Shown: positions 25,957 through 34,920, counted from the stretch's first letter. The stretch is DNA of 64,000 nucleotides from Paenibacillus mucilaginosus 3016 (GCF_000250655.1 NC_016935.1:4854001-4918000); one strand, 5' to 3'. The notes: generated by a model not told the origin, from the letters alone. Numbers and translations: made by a program.

Positions 25957-26010
25957 CAAAAAAAGGCAGCGGTACCGGGGGAGAAACGCCTCCCGGTCAA
26001 CCGCTGCCTT
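25957..26010 (-). terminator. Rho-independent terminator of the solute-binding protein operon
   Basis: Minus-strand orientation: AAGGCAGCGGT pairs with ACCGCTGCCTT around an inner GGGAGGC/CTCCC-type stem, followed by TTTTTTT. It lies about 45 bp beyond the stop at 26056. Confidence 0.88.
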
Positions 26011-26055
26011 ATTCGATTGCATCCTTACCGCCCGGTTTGAACGGACAGCAGAGAC

Positions 26056-27453
26056 TTATTTGTTCTGAAGCGCCCACAGGAAGCTTGCCTCAAGGATCTT
26101 CCACGCATCGTTCGTCGTTTTGCCGGACATGCCTGCAGCCATGTAGAAGAATACGGTACGGGCCGGTACGGTCTCGCCCTTGATATTCTTGGAGCCCTTC
26201 TCATACGCGTAGACAGCCGCTTTCTTGTCGTCACCGGCTACGGTCGCGATGACCGTGGCATTCTTGCCCGGCACACCGTAATCGATCCGGCCGTCTTCGG
26301 TGTACACGTCGATGGATCCGGTTACGCCTGCTGCGATCGGATGGGCTGCATCCTTGATCGTAATCTTCTTGACCTTCTCCACGCTGCTGTTTTCCGAAGT
26401 GGAGGACATGCCGAGATCGCCCATGGAGATGGCTTTATTGTAAATCACGGGAATTTCCAGCGTTTTCATGTGCTCCAGGTTTTCTTTGACATACTTGGAG
26501 TTCGTCGTTTCGCTGATGAAGATCAGATCGAAGCCCTTGATGCGCTCCGGGGACAGACGGCGGTCGATCAGATAGCTGACCACGAAGCCCTGGGTCTTCA
26601 GACGGTCGCCGATGATGACATCCTCTGCGGCCTTCTCCCGGCCGACGATGAGGAGCTTCTTGCCCTTCGGAGACACCTCTCCGGCAGGCTCGTCATCCTT
26701 GGACGTGTCATTCCCGCCCGCAGCAGGCTCCTCTTTGTCCGGGGTACCGGTCGCAGGCGTTTCCGATGCAGGCTTGCCGCCGGCAAGCAGGTTCTTCGCC
26801 TCATAGCTCGCCAGGGCCAGCATGCGGCGGGTCGCAGGCGACGTTCCGTCGAAGCTGCCGCCCTCGGCGGTCATCAGCTTCTTCTCCAGTGCGAGCGCGA
26901 CATACGGCTTCGCCCATTCGGCTACCGTAGCGTCCGCCACAGGCGCGGCACTGCTAGCAGCCTCTTCAAGGCCCAGACCGCGGATCAGGAACGCGGACAG
27001 CTCTTGTCTGGATACGGGACCGGCCGGATTATAGAGGACGCCTTCGGCATCATAGCCGTTCGTCAGGCCGGCCTTCTTCAGCGCCTCAATGTAAGGAAGC
27101 GCATACGCATTGGCCGGGTCGTCCGCAGATACATCCTTGAAGGACGAGGCAGTCAGCGTCCCGTCCACCGGCAGCTTGAAGATAATGGACGCCACCTTGG
27201 CGAACTGGGCGCGGTTCATCTGTACATCAAGACCGAACGTGTCCTCCGAGAGGCCGTTGAATACGCCTTCAGAGAGGAGCGAGTTAAATTTGTCTTTTTG
27301 ATCCTTCGGCAGGCCGGCGAGATCCTTGAAATCATCGGCCGTCTTGGCTGCCGCAATCCGAACCTCTCCCGGCGAGGCGGCTGAAACCGCGAACGGCAGG
27401 AGGGTCATCCATACGAGCACTAGGGACAAGAATGTCATCAGGGTTTTCTTCAT
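26056..27453 (-). CDS. SLH-anchored protein with ThuA-like C-terminal domain
   Basis: Protein of 465 residues. ATG 27453 has AGGAAGG 8 bases upstream; the GTG three codons before it is too close to that site. A signal peptide (FLSLVLVWMTLLPFAVSAAS) is followed by three SLH motifs (about 55-230: MNRAQFAKVASIIF, YALPYIEALKKAGL, SPATRRMLALASYE), a Gly/Glu/Pro linker, then a domain of about 210 residues (KKLLIVGRE, GFDLIFISETTNSKY, DAAHPIAAGVTG, YGVPGKNATVIATV, AYEKG, TVFFYMAAG, LWALQNK). The same domain occurs in the genes at 28895, 31536 and 32263. It resembles ThuA/class-I amidotransferase folds but has no cysteine, so amidotransferase chemistry is excluded. It is the last gene of the solute-binding operon. 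Confidence 0.82.
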   Translation of the reverse strand: MKKTLMTFLSLVLVWMTLLPFAVSAASPGEVRIAAAKTADDFKDLAGLPKDQKDKFNSLLSEGVFNGLSEDTFGLDVQMNRAQFAKVASIIFKLPVDGTLTASSFKDVSADDPANAYALPYIEALKKAGLTNGYDAEGVLYNPAGPVSRQELSAFLIRGLGLEEAASSAAPVADATVAEWAKPYVALALEKKLMTAEGGSFDGTSPATRRMLALASYEAKNLLAGGKPASETPATGTPDKEEPAAGGNDTSKDDEPAGEVSPKGKKLLIVGREKAAEDVIIGDRLKTQGFVVSYLIDRRLSPERIKGFDLIFISETTNSKYVKENLEHMKTLEIPVIYNKAISMGDLGMSSTSENSSVEKVKKITIKDAAHPIAAGVTGSIDVYTEDGRIDYGVPGKNATVIATVAGDDKKAAVYAYEKGSKNIKGETVPARTVFFYMAAGMSGKTTNDAWKILEASFLWALQNK

Positions 27454-27484
27454 TGAGTTCACCTTCCTGGACTGGATTTGGAGG

Positions 27485-28819
27485 CTATTTAGAAGCTGCT
27501 TTCATCTCCTGGATGGCCTTCGTGGACTGTTCCTCGATCATGCGCACCGCAGTGACGGAATCCTTCGATTCCTTGAAGATCAGCGGAGCAAATACGTTAT
27601 GCAGCGGAACATCGTACCACAACAGGCCCTCGGCCCGAGCAGCCGGCGGCATCGCATTGCGGCTCGCGAAGACGGCGCCCGTATTGCGGCCCCGCATCTG
27701 CGGCAGGTTCTGCCCGAAGGCTTCCTGCACCGTGCGGCTCTGCAGCGGACCGATAACGCCCTCCCGGGACAGCTCGGTCTGATGCTCCTCGGACAGCAGA
27801 GAGGCCATGACCTGGAACGCCAGATCCTTCTTGGCCGACTGCTTGGCAATGAACATCGAATACAGATTCGGCTGGTAAGACGTGTTCGGCGCATCAGCGA
27901 ACGACGGGACGGAGACGATGTCGAAGTTCAGGTTCTTGTTCTGCTCATGAAAGGTCGCGATCCGGTCCACGGTAGCTACAGCCATCGCAATGTTGCCTTC
28001 GGGGAATTTCTCCACCGTATCGAACTGGTTGGCGGGAATCTCGTAGAACCGCCTCAGGTTGTCGACGGCTTTGGTCCACCCCGGATCCCGCATGTTCGCC
28101 TTGTCCTCCTCCTGGCTGAGGGGCGAGAGCGAGAGCTGGTTGTAATTCAGATAATGGCCCGGGTTCTGCGAATAACCCTTGTACGTGATTTCGCCTTCCA
28201 CCCGCGTCAGCTTCTTGGCCAGCTCGTAGAACTCGTCGTAGGTCATCCCGTTCTTCGGATAGTCGACCCCGAACTTGTCGAAGATATCCTTGTTGTAGAA
28301 GAGGACGAAATCGCTGTTCGTAAAAGGAAGCCCGTAGAGCTGTCCCTCCGGTGAGATGCTCCGGAGCTGGGCCATATAGGCCGGATTCAGGGTGCCCGTA
28401 TCGAAGTTGTACTTCTTGACGAGCGGACTGATGTCGTATTGCAGATCGTTCGCAATGAGATACCGGTAAGCATTCATCCGCGTGTTATCCATAATGATGT
28501 CGGGAATGGTGCCGGCGGCGATCAGATCCTTGTACTGCCTTCCGGGATTATCCCAATGCACGTGCTTGACCTTGATATCGGGAAACTTCTTGCGGATCCA
28601 GGACCCGATCTGTTTCTCGAAGATGTCCTCTTTGGCATAGAAGGCCGGCCAGACGGTGTAAATGAACAGCCCGTTATCCGCCGAGGCCTGCTCCGCCGTG
28701 CCTGAATCCTTGGTCTTCGCAGCCTCCGGCTGGGTTCCGGCAGGAACGTCCGTACAGCCGCACAGCAGAGCAAGTGCGATGGCTGCCGAGCAGCCGGCTC
28801 CCGTCAGCTTGGGCATCAT
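27485..28819 (-). CDS. ABC transporter extracellular solute-binding lipoprotein
   Basis: Protein of 444 residues from ATG 28819 behind AGAGGGGGAAAAG. Lipobox ALLCGC near residue 21. The body is a family-1 sugar-binding protein: HWDNPGRQYKDLIAAGTIPDIIMDN, YGLPFTNSDFVLFYNKDIFDKFGVDYPKNGMTYDEF and NQNKNLNFD-type segments are all seen. It is a close paralogue of the protein encoded at 30027-31349, with long identical stretches. It binds an oligosaccharide outside the membrane and would pass it to permeases such as those at 33045-34920; no ATPase gene accompanies them, as in systems that share one MsmX-type ATPase. A ThuA-like gene follows after 31 bp. Confidence 0.92.
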   Translation of the reverse strand: MMPKLTGAGCSAAIALALLCGCTDVPAGTQPEAAKTKDSGTAEQASADNGLFIYTVWPAFYAKEDIFEKQIGSWIRKKFPDIKVKHVHWDNPGRQYKDLIAAGTIPDIIMDNTRMNAYRYLIANDLQYDISPLVKKYNFDTGTLNPAYMAQLRSISPEGQLYGLPFTNSDFVLFYNKDIFDKFGVDYPKNGMTYDEFYELAKKLTRVEGEITYKGYSQNPGHYLNYNQLSLSPLSQEEDKANMRDPGWTKAVDNLRRFYEIPANQFDTVEKFPEGNIAMAVATVDRIATFHEQNKNLNFDIVSVPSFADAPNTSYQPNLYSMFIAKQSAKKDLAFQVMASLLSEEHQTELSREGVIGPLQSRTVQEAFGQNLPQMRGRNTGAVFASRNAMPPAARAEGLLWYDVPLHNVFAPLIFKESKDSVTAVRMIEEQSTKAIQEMKAASK

Positions 28820-28894
28820 CTTTTCCCCCTCTCTGCCGGTCCCCGGGCTGCCATGGGACGGCACCCCGGGGATGGCATGAATAATGGGCCGGTG

Positions 28895-29983
28895 CTAGCC
28901 GTTCTGCAGCGTCCAGAGCACCAGGTTATCGAGCAGCTTCCAGCTGGCGTCCGTCGAATTCTCATGCATGCCGTTGCTCCAGTAGAAGAAGGAGACTCTC
29001 GCCTTGGTCGTATATCCGTTGTCGGCTTTCGTGCCCTTGTCGTAGTAATAGAGGGCGGCCTTCTTCTTGTCGCCCGGCACCGTCGCGATGATCTTCGCTT
29101 CCTTGCCCGGCACCCCGTAGCTCACGCCGAATTTGTCTCCGGCTTCCTTGAACACGTCGACCTTACCGGACAGGCCCCCGGCTACCTTATGCTTGCTGTC
29201 GACGATCTCGATGGACTTCGAGTTCATCACCGTCGTGTTCTCTTCCACGGAGGACAATCCCAGGTAGTACATGCCGTGGTTCTTCACATACACGGTCGGG
29301 ATGGCGACCTCCTTCATGAAGCCGTCCTTGAGGTACTTGGAGTTGGTGGTCTGGCTGATGTAGATGAGGTCGTATCCCTTCACCTCGTCGATCGTCACAT
29401 CGCGGTCCTCGATATTCGTTACGACAAAGCCGAGATTCTTGAGCCGCTGGGCTACCGCCACGTCCTCCGCCGGATTCCGCTCCCGGCCGACGAAGAGCAC
29501 CTTCTTGCCCTTGGCCGAAATCTCGGGGGCCTGGGCAGGGGCCGGCGCCGGCGCCGGCTTCGCTGCAGGCGCTTCCGCCTTCGGCGTCTCGGCAGGCTTC
29601 GCTGCAGGCTGGGCCGCCGGCTTGCTCTCGGCCTTCGGCGTTTCCGCCGGCTTCGCTGCAGGCTGGCTCTCGGCTTTGGGCGTCTCGGCCGGCTTGCTCT
29701 CGGCCTTTGGCGCCTCAGCCGGCTTGGCCTCCGGCTGGCCCTCGGCCTTCGGCGTCTCGGCCGGCTTCGCTTCCGGCTGGGCCGTCGTCCCCGCATCGCT
29801 GCTTGGAGCCTCTGTCTTACCGGCATCCGCTGCCGGTGTGGAGGCGCTGCTTTCCGCTGCCGGCTTCACCGCTTATGCAGCCGGCTGGGCAGTCTCCGCC
29901 GGTTTCGTGCGGCCGCCGTCCGAGCAGGCGGCCAGGGTTAGGGCCAAGATCACGGCGGTCAGCCAGGCAAACACTCGCTTCAC
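28895..29983 (-). pseudogene. ThuA-like lipoprotein gene interrupted by an in-frame stop
   Basis: GTG 29983, behind AAAAGGAG, starts a lipoprotein signal (VKRVFAWLTAVILALTLAAC). The frame then hits TAA at 29873-29875 and reopens at once in the same frame, AVKPAAESSAS, to run to 28895 (363 codons in all). A Pro/Ala/Lys/Glu repeat linker (PKAESKPAE-type units) leads to the ThuA-like domain (KKVLFVGRERNPAEDVAV; YDLIYISQTTNSKY; VIATVPGD-like IIATVPGDKKKAALYYYDKG; SWKLLDNLVLWTLQN). If the stop is real, only a leader peptide of 36 residues would be exported; a restart at GTG 29869 would leave the domain in the cytoplasm. A sequencing error or readthrough are alternatives. Confidence 0.72.
29550..29800 (-). 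repeat. Low-complexity coding repeat (KPAE/PKAE linker)
   Basis: DNA units of about 30 bp (GGCGTCTCGGC followed by CGGCTTCGCTGC or CGGCTTGCTCTCGGC) are reiterated in tandem, encoding a flexible linker of K-P-A-E-T-P-K-A-E type. Such tracts span the wall and are prone to slipped-strand changes. Confidence 0.7.
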
Positions 29984-30026
29984 GCAATTCAGCTCCTTTT
30001 CCAATACCTTTTGTTAGTTGCCGCCC

Positions 30027-31349
30027 TTATTTCGCGGCTTTTTCCGTCTGGATGCCCTTCGTCGTCTGCTCTTCGATCATCCGCAGGGCGGTGGCCGAAT
30101 CCTTCGATTCGCCGAAGATCAGCGGGGAGAATACGTTATGCACAGGCACATCGACATACGTGAGGCCGTTCGCACGGGCAGCCGGCGGCATGGCATTCTT
30201 GCTGGCGAAGATCGCTTTCGTGTTCTTGCCCTGCATCTGCGGCAGGTTCTTGCCGAATGCGTCCTGTACCGCCTTGCTTTCCAGCGGACCGATAATCCCT
30301 TCTTTTGCGAATTCGATCTGCATCTCTTCGGACAGCAGGTAGGAGATTACCTGGAACGCCTGATCTTTCTTCGTCGACTGCTTGGTGATGTACGCGGAGT
30401 ACATGTTCGGCTGTGCTTTCGTCTGCGGCGCATCCGGGAATGAAGGCATGGAGGCGATATCGAAGTTCAGGTTCTTGTTCTGCTCATGCCACTGGATGAT
30501 CTTCTCGGATACGTGCACGGTCATCGCCATCTTGCCCTTAGGGAAGTCATCGACCGACGTGAACTGGTTCGCCGGAATTTCGTAGAAGCGCCGCAGGTTA
30601 TCGACGACCTTCTTCCAGCCGTCCGTGCTGAGCTCCGCCTTGTCTTCCGTCAGGCTGAGCGGCGAAAGCGACAGCTGGTTGTAGTTCATATAGAGTCCCG
30701 GGTGCTGCTGGTACCCTTTGTATGTGTTCTCTCCCTCTACGCGGGTCAGCTTCTTGGCGAGCTCGTAGATCTCGTCGTAGGTCATTCCGTCCTTCGGATA
30801 GTCGACCCCGAACTTATCGAAGATGTCCTTGTTGTAGAAGAGGACAAAATCACTGAGCTGAAACGGCAGACCGTAGATGTGCCCTTCCGGTGTCACGTTC
30901 TTCATCTGGGCGAAGGCGGCCTGGTTCAATTTGCTCGTGTCGAAGTTGTATTTCTTGATGAGCTCCGACATGTCGTACTGCAGGTCATTCTTCAGAATGT
31001 AGCGCTGCAGGTTCATCCGTGCGTTGTCGATGATGATGTCGGGAATCGTACCGGCGGCGATCAGATCCTTATACTGCCGGCCGGGATTATCCCAGTGTAC
31101 GTGCTTGAACTTAAGGTCCGGGAACTTTTTCTTGAGATGCTGTCCGATCTGCTTCTCGAAGTTCTCTTCCTTGGCGTAGAAAGCAGGATACACAGTATAG
31201 ATGAAAATTTCATTATCCGGCGCTTTCTCCGCCTTGCTGGCTTCCGGCGCCGGCTTGTCACTGGCCACCGGCTCGTCTGTACAACCTGCCGCGACGGACA
31301 TCGTCAAGGCCAACGCCGATGCGGCCGCAATCCACTTTTTCTTGTTCAT
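30027..31349 (-). CDS. ABC transporter extracellular solute-binding lipoprotein (paralogue)
   Basis: Protein of 440 residues from ATG 31349, with GGGAGG 12 bases upstream; earlier in-frame starts are rejected because the lipoprotein signal (KKKWIAAASALALTMSVAAGC) starts here. Family-1 solute-binding features match the paralogue at 27485-28819: FIYTVYPAFYAKEENFEKQIG, HWDNPGRQYKDLIAAGTIPDIIIDN, YGLPFQLSDFVLFYNKDIFDKFG, LSEEMQIEFAKEGIIGPL. It opens the operon downstream of the control region at 31415-31489. Two binding proteins feeding one permease pair may broaden the oligosaccharide range. Confidence 0.93.
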   Translation of the reverse strand: MNKKKWIAAASALALTMSVAAGCTDEPVASDKPAPEASKAEKAPDNEIFIYTVYPAFYAKEENFEKQIGQHLKKKFPDLKFKHVHWDNPGRQYKDLIAAGTIPDIIIDNARMNLQRYILKNDLQYDMSELIKKYNFDTSKLNQAAFAQMKNVTPEGHIYGLPFQLSDFVLFYNKDIFDKFGVDYPKDGMTYDEIYELAKKLTRVEGENTYKGYQQHPGLYMNYNQLSLSPLSLTEDKAELSTDGWKKVVDNLRRFYEIPANQFTSVDDFPKGKMAMTVHVSEKIIQWHEQNKNLNFDIASMPSFPDAPQTKAQPNMYSAYITKQSTKKDQAFQVISYLLSEEMQIEFAKEGIIGPLESKAVQDAFGKNLPQMQGKNTKAIFASKNAMPPAARANGLTYVDVPVHNVFSPLIFGESKDSATALRMIEEQTTKGIQTEKAAK

Positions 31350-31414
31350 GCCTGAATGGAACCTCCCTTTTTGCGTTTCGGTGCCATGACTGGCCGAAGC
31401 CCATGACCGTAATA

Positions 31415-31489
31415 TGTTACCGCTTACTTGTTCTACTTTAGTATGAAAAGAAGGACGGGACATTAGGGGGGCGGTTCGACTTTATAGGT
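31415..31489 (-). promoter_or_regulatory. Bipartite control region and cre-like site of the solute-binding operon
   Basis: TGTTACCGCTTACT (31415-31428) differs from the catabolite-responsive consensus essentially at one end position. On the coding strand it is preceded by CCCCCCTAATGT (around 31460-31471) and AACCTATAAAGTCG (around 31476-31489). A -10-like TAAAGT lies between. The 31350-31535 gap holds this and no clear terminator, so read-through from the genes at 31536 onward is possible. Confidence 0.5.
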
Positions 31490-31535
31490 TATTCGGCGCA
31501 TCCTGGCAGGCTTGCTTCCAAGCGCGCTTCCAGGC

Positions 31536-32249
31536 TTACTTGGCGGAGCCTGTCGCCCACTGCACGGCGGCGTCGAACAGCTTCCAGCCCTCCTCCGTCT
31601 GGTTGATCTCCTCCCCATTGAACAGGTAGAAGAGGATCTCCCGGGCGGCCGCCTGCTGTCCGCTGGCCTTCGTCGACCCCTTCTCATAAGCGAAGATCGC
31701 CGCATTCTGCTCCTCACCGGGGACGGTCGCGATCACAATCGCATCTTCTCCCGGGGTTGCATAGCCCATTTTCCCGTTGTCCTTGTACACGTCGACCTTG
31801 CCCGAGAGCCCGGCGGCCAGCGGATGCCCGCTGTCCTTGATCTCCAGCGCCTTCGCCGCATTCCCTCCCTCGAGATGGCCGTAGGCTTCCTCATCGGACA
31901 ATCCGATCTGCGGTGCCGCCTGGACCTCCGCATAGATGACGGGCACGGGGAGCGTGATGAATTTGTCCTCGATTTTGCCCGAGTTGACGGATTCGCTGAC
32001 ATAGATCAGCCCGTAGCCTTTGGCGGATTCGGTGGTCACTTCTTTGTCCGCGACAATCGTCACCTCCATGCCGTGCTTCTCGCGCAGGCGCTTGGCGAGG
32101 ATGGCGTCCCCGCCGCCGTCCCTGCCGACAAGCAGCGCCTTCTTCGCGTTGTTCTCCGGAGCGGCTGCGGGGGCGGCCTCATCCTGCTGGCACGCCGAAG
32201 TGAACAGCAGCGCGCCGGCCAGCATCATCATTCCCAGCATACGTTTCAT
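31536..32249 (-). CDS. ThuA-like lipoprotein of the glycan locus
   Basis: Protein of 237 residues from ATG 32249 behind AAGGAGG. Lipobox LLFTSAC at about 20, a short Ala/Pro linker, then the same domain as in the genes at 26056, 28895 and 32263: KKALLVGRDGGGDAILAKRL, GYGLIYVSESVNSGKI, DSGHPLAAGLSGKVDVY, ATPGEDAIVIATVPGEEQNAAIFAYEKG and EGWKLFDAAVQWATG. No cysteine lies in the domain. It is the last gene of the run that includes two permeases, and lies 13 bp after its paralogue. Function is unknown; a cell-surface role next to the sugar importer is inferred. Confidence 0.8.
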   Translation of the reverse strand: MKRMLGMMMLAGALLFTSACQQDEAAPAAAPENNAKKALLVGRDGGGDAILAKRLREKHGMEVTIVADKEVTTESAKGYGLIYVSESVNSGKIEDKFITLPVPVIYAEVQAAPQIGLSDEEAYGHLEGGNAAKALEIKDSGHPLAAGLSGKVDVYKDNGKMGYATPGEDAIVIATVPGEEQNAAIFAYEKGSTKASGQQAAAREILFYLFNGEEINQTEEGWKLFDAAVQWATGSAK

Positions 32250-32262
32250 GGTCCCTGCCTCC

Positions 32263-33006
32263 TTATGGTTTTGGGTTCTGTGCGGCCCACACGATCGCCG
32301 CGTCGAGCAGCTTCCACCCATCCTCCGACTGGTTCTCCTCTTCGCCCGTCGGCATATAGAAGAACACCCGGCGCCCCGGCAGCGTCTGCCCGCCGGCGCC
32401 CTTCGCCCCTTTTTCATAAGCGAAGACGAGCGCTTTCTTCTCATCGCCCGGGGCTGCCGCAATGACGGCCGCCTCCTTCCCGGGAGCGGCATAGCCCATC
32501 CGGCCGGATGCCGCATACACAGCCGGATCCCCGGAGAGACCGGCCGCCAGGGGATGCTTCGGCTGCACCAGTCGGACCGACTTCTCTCCCGTCAGGTGGC
32601 CGTAGCTCAGGGGCTCCGTCAATCCGGCGGCCTCGGCCAGCTGCGGCTTGGCGTAGATGATGCCTGCGGCTACGTCCTTCAGACCGCTGTCCACCCGGGC
32701 CGCATTCACCGAGTCGCTGACATAGATGACGGCGTAATCTTTGGCCGCCTGCGCCGTGAATTCATTCTCCGACATATCCATGACAAGATAACCGAGCTTC
32801 TCCAAATGGCTGATCAGCACGGGATCGCCGCTGCCCTCTTTTTTCTTCAGCAGGAGCAGCTTCTTGGTCCCTGCGGGCGCTGCTTCCTGCCCGTCTCCCG
32901 CCCCGGCGGAACCCGCTTCCTGCGTGGAGCAGGCGGGCAGGAATGCGGTCAGCATCAACATCACCGCCAGCAGTGCAGCCAGCGGCCGCCCATTCAAGCG
33001 CTTCAT
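32263..33006 (-). CDS. ThuA-like lipoprotein of the glycan locus (tandem paralogue)
   Basis: Protein of 247 residues from ATG 33006 behind GAAGGAGG. Lipobox LTAFLPAC near 26. Domain blocks: KKLLLLKKKEGSGDPVLISHL, DYAVIYVSDSVNAARV, PKHPLAAGLSGDPAVY, AAPGKEAAVIAAAPGDEKKALVFAYEKG, RVFFYMPTGEEENQ and DGWKLLDAAIVWAAQN. It is adjacent to, and evidently a tandem duplicate of, the gene at 31536-32249, and follows the MalG-type permease by 38 bp. The conserved HPLAAGL and YEKG blocks are like those of ThuA-type proteins, which are thought to act in sugar metabolism. Confidence 0.8.
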   Translation of the reverse strand: MKRLNGRPLAALLAVMLMLTAFLPACSTQEAGSAGAGDGQEAAPAGTKKLLLLKKKEGSGDPVLISHLEKLGYLVMDMSENEFTAQAAKDYAVIYVSDSVNAARVDSGLKDVAAGIIYAKPQLAEAAGLTEPLSYGHLTGEKSVRLVQPKHPLAAGLSGDPAVYAASGRMGYAAPGKEAAVIAAAPGDEKKALVFAYEKGAKGAGGQTLPGRRVFFYMPTGEEENQSEDGWKLLDAAIVWAAQNPKP

Positions 33007-33044
33007 GTGGTTCCTCCTTCCGGGCTTTGCGGCCCGGTTCTTCA

Positions 33045-34010
33045 CTACTCCACCAGTCCGGTCCGCTCCACGCCTTCGATGAACCACCGCTGCGTGAAGA
33101 GATAGAGCAGCATCGGCGGAATGATCATGAGGAAGGTCGTCGCCATCCGGATCGCCTCGTCCGTGACCGAAGGGCCGTACACCTCGGCCTGCTGGCGGAG
33201 GGCGGAAGCGATCCGCGAGATGCCCATGGAGAGCGGCGCGGTTTCGATATCCGAGAGATACATGCTCGGCAGATAGAAGTCGTTCCACGTCCACACGAAC
33301 GAGAACAGGAAGACGACGAGGATCGCGGGTCTGGCGAGCGGCATCATCACCTTGTAGAAAATTTTGAACACGCCCGCCCCGTCGATCCGGGCCGCCTCCT
33401 CCAGTTCCTTCGGCTGGGTTGAGAAGAACTGACGATAGATGATGACGAAGAGCGCGCCCTTCAGTCCAAGCCCGAAGAAGGCCGGCACGATGATCGGATA
33501 GATCGTATTGAGCATCCCGAGCTCTCTGGCATAAATAATGTTCGGCAGAATCGTCACCTGCATCGGCACGATGAAGGTCAGCAGCAGGCAGCCGAAGAGC
33601 AGCCGTTTGAACGGAATCTTCAGCCTGGCGAACGCATACCCGGTAACCGCGCAGGAGATCGTCTGCAGCACGGCCACCGACAGGGACAGCGTCAGCGAGA
33701 TCCCCAGCGCCTTCGGATACTTGAGCCACTCCCACGCTTCCTGAAGGTTGCCCAGATAGAGCGTGTTCGGGAACCATTTCACGGACGGGTCCAGCAGATC
33801 GCCCGGATTCTTGAGCATGGTCGCCAGCATATGGAACACCGGCTTGAGATAGATGTAAGCGGCGTCGAGCAGGATGAGGTAGATGAAGCACTTGAACAGC
33901 AGCCCTTTATCGGCTTCCCTGCCGATAATCTTCCAGCGGGCCCGGTCCAGCAATTGCGGAAGCTCGGACCGCCGGGTTTTGGTTAATTTGTCCAGCTTGG
34001 TACCCAGCAT
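33045..34010 (-). CDS. Carbohydrate ABC transporter permease (MalG type)
   Basis: Protein of 321 residues from ATG 34010 behind GAAGGAGGG. Six membrane segments are visible, with the binding-protein-dependent permease EAA loop reading KELEEAARIDGAGVFKIFYKVMMPLARPAI near residue 210. It forms a heterodimer with the permease encoded just upstream, taking sugars from the solute-binding lipoproteins and relying on an ATPase encoded elsewhere. Confidence 0.95.
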   Translation of the reverse strand: MLGTKLDKLTKTRRSELPQLLDRARWKIIGREADKGLLFKCFIYLILLDAAYIYLKPVFHMLATMLKNPGDLLDPSVKWFPNTLYLGNLQEAWEWLKYPKALGISLTLSLSVAVLQTISCAVTGYAFARLKIPFKRLLFGCLLLTFIVPMQVTILPNIIYARELGMLNTIYPIIVPAFFGLGLKGALFVIIYRQFFSTQPKELEEAARIDGAGVFKIFYKVMMPLARPAILVVFLFSFVWTWNDFYLPSMYLSDIETAPLSMGISRIASALRQQAEVYGPSVTDEAIRMATTFLMIIPPMLLYLFTQRWFIEGVERTGLVE

Positions 34011-34053
34011 GGTGTCCCTCCTTTCCCTCTATGAATGATTGGTGTGCAGGGGC

Positions 34054-34920
34054 TTACCTGGAGGCCCGCTGCGGTTTGGTCGCGAGGTGGAAAACATAGA
34101 AGATAAGTGCCAGGAACACGCTGATGATCGCAAAATAAATCCAGATGAGCGCGCTGTACTGCCCGTATTCGCTCTCCCGTACCCGCTGCAGGATGGGGTT
34201 GGTCGGGAACGTGAAGAGGTCGACCACGGTATAGATCATGTTGAGGAAGATGAACGGCGTCATGGCCGGCAGCGTAATCTTCCAGAAGGTCTCCCACGGG
34301 CCCGCCCCGTCGATCCGGGCGGCTTCGTACGCCGAGTTCGAGATCGTCTGGCGTCCGCCGAGGAAGATCAGGATCTGGACGCCGGAGTACCACAGGATGA
34401 GCACGAAGGAATTCAGGATCGAGATCAGCGGCGTGGACCACGTCGGAGACAGGTAGGCTCCGATGATGCCCGAGACGTTGTACTTGGCCATAAAGCCGAG
34501 CTCGCCCTCACCCTGCATCAGGAATTCCTTGACCACCTCGCCTGTCGCGAGAATGACCGGAAGGAAGAAGATCGCCCGGAACAGAGTGCGGCCAGCGAAC
34601 GGCTGGTTAAGCATCATGGCAATCAGCAGGGCGAAAATGACGATAATCGGAATCATGAACAGCGCCTGCCTCAGGAACGGCAGCAGGTCGTTATACAGGA
34701 TGCTCCCGTTCTCGAAGAGGATGGTCCGGTAATGGGTCCATCCGATGAACTCCGTTGTCGTGCTGGAGGCGGTGATGGTCACGTTCTGGAAGCTCATGAA
34801 CAGGGAGTAGCCGATCGGGAACGCCATGAAGACCAGGAAGCCGGTCAGCCAGGGGGCGATGAAGAGCGTGCCTTCGAGATACTCCGTCAAAGAGGAGTTC
34901 ATTCTCAGTCTCTTTTTCAT
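34054..34920 (-). CDS. Carbohydrate ABC transporter permease (MalF/UgpA type)
   Basis: Protein of 288 residues from ATG 34920 behind AAGGAGGGGG. Six membrane segments; the EAA loop is SAYEAARIDGAGPWETFWKITLPAMTPF near residue 200. Its start overlaps the stop of the DUF5696 gene by 4 bp (ATGA), so the two are translationally coupled. It pairs with the MalG-type subunit downstream. Confidence 0.95.
   Translation of the reverse strand: MKKRLRMNSSLTEYLEGTLFIAPWLTGFLVFMAFPIGYSLFMSFQNVTITASSTTTEFIGWTHYRTILFENGSILYNDLLPFLRQALFMIPIIVIFALLIAMMLNQPFAGRTLFRAIFFLPVILATGEVVKEFLMQGEGELGFMAKYNVSGIIGAYLSPTWSTPLISILNSFVLILWYSGVQILIFLGGRQTISNSAYEAARIDGAGPWETFWKITLPAMTPFIFLNMIYTVVDLFTFPTNPILQRVRESEYGQYSALIWIYFAIISVFLALIFYVFHLATKPQRASR

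Noticed and set aside
31500..31535. Terminator between the ThuA-like and solute-binding genes
   Set aside because: A CCTGG/CCAGG hairpin is possible but lacks any T tract on the minus strand.
26056..33006. Glutamine amidotransferase activity for the ThuA-like domains
   Set aside because: None of the four domains contains a cysteine, so the catalytic triad cannot form.
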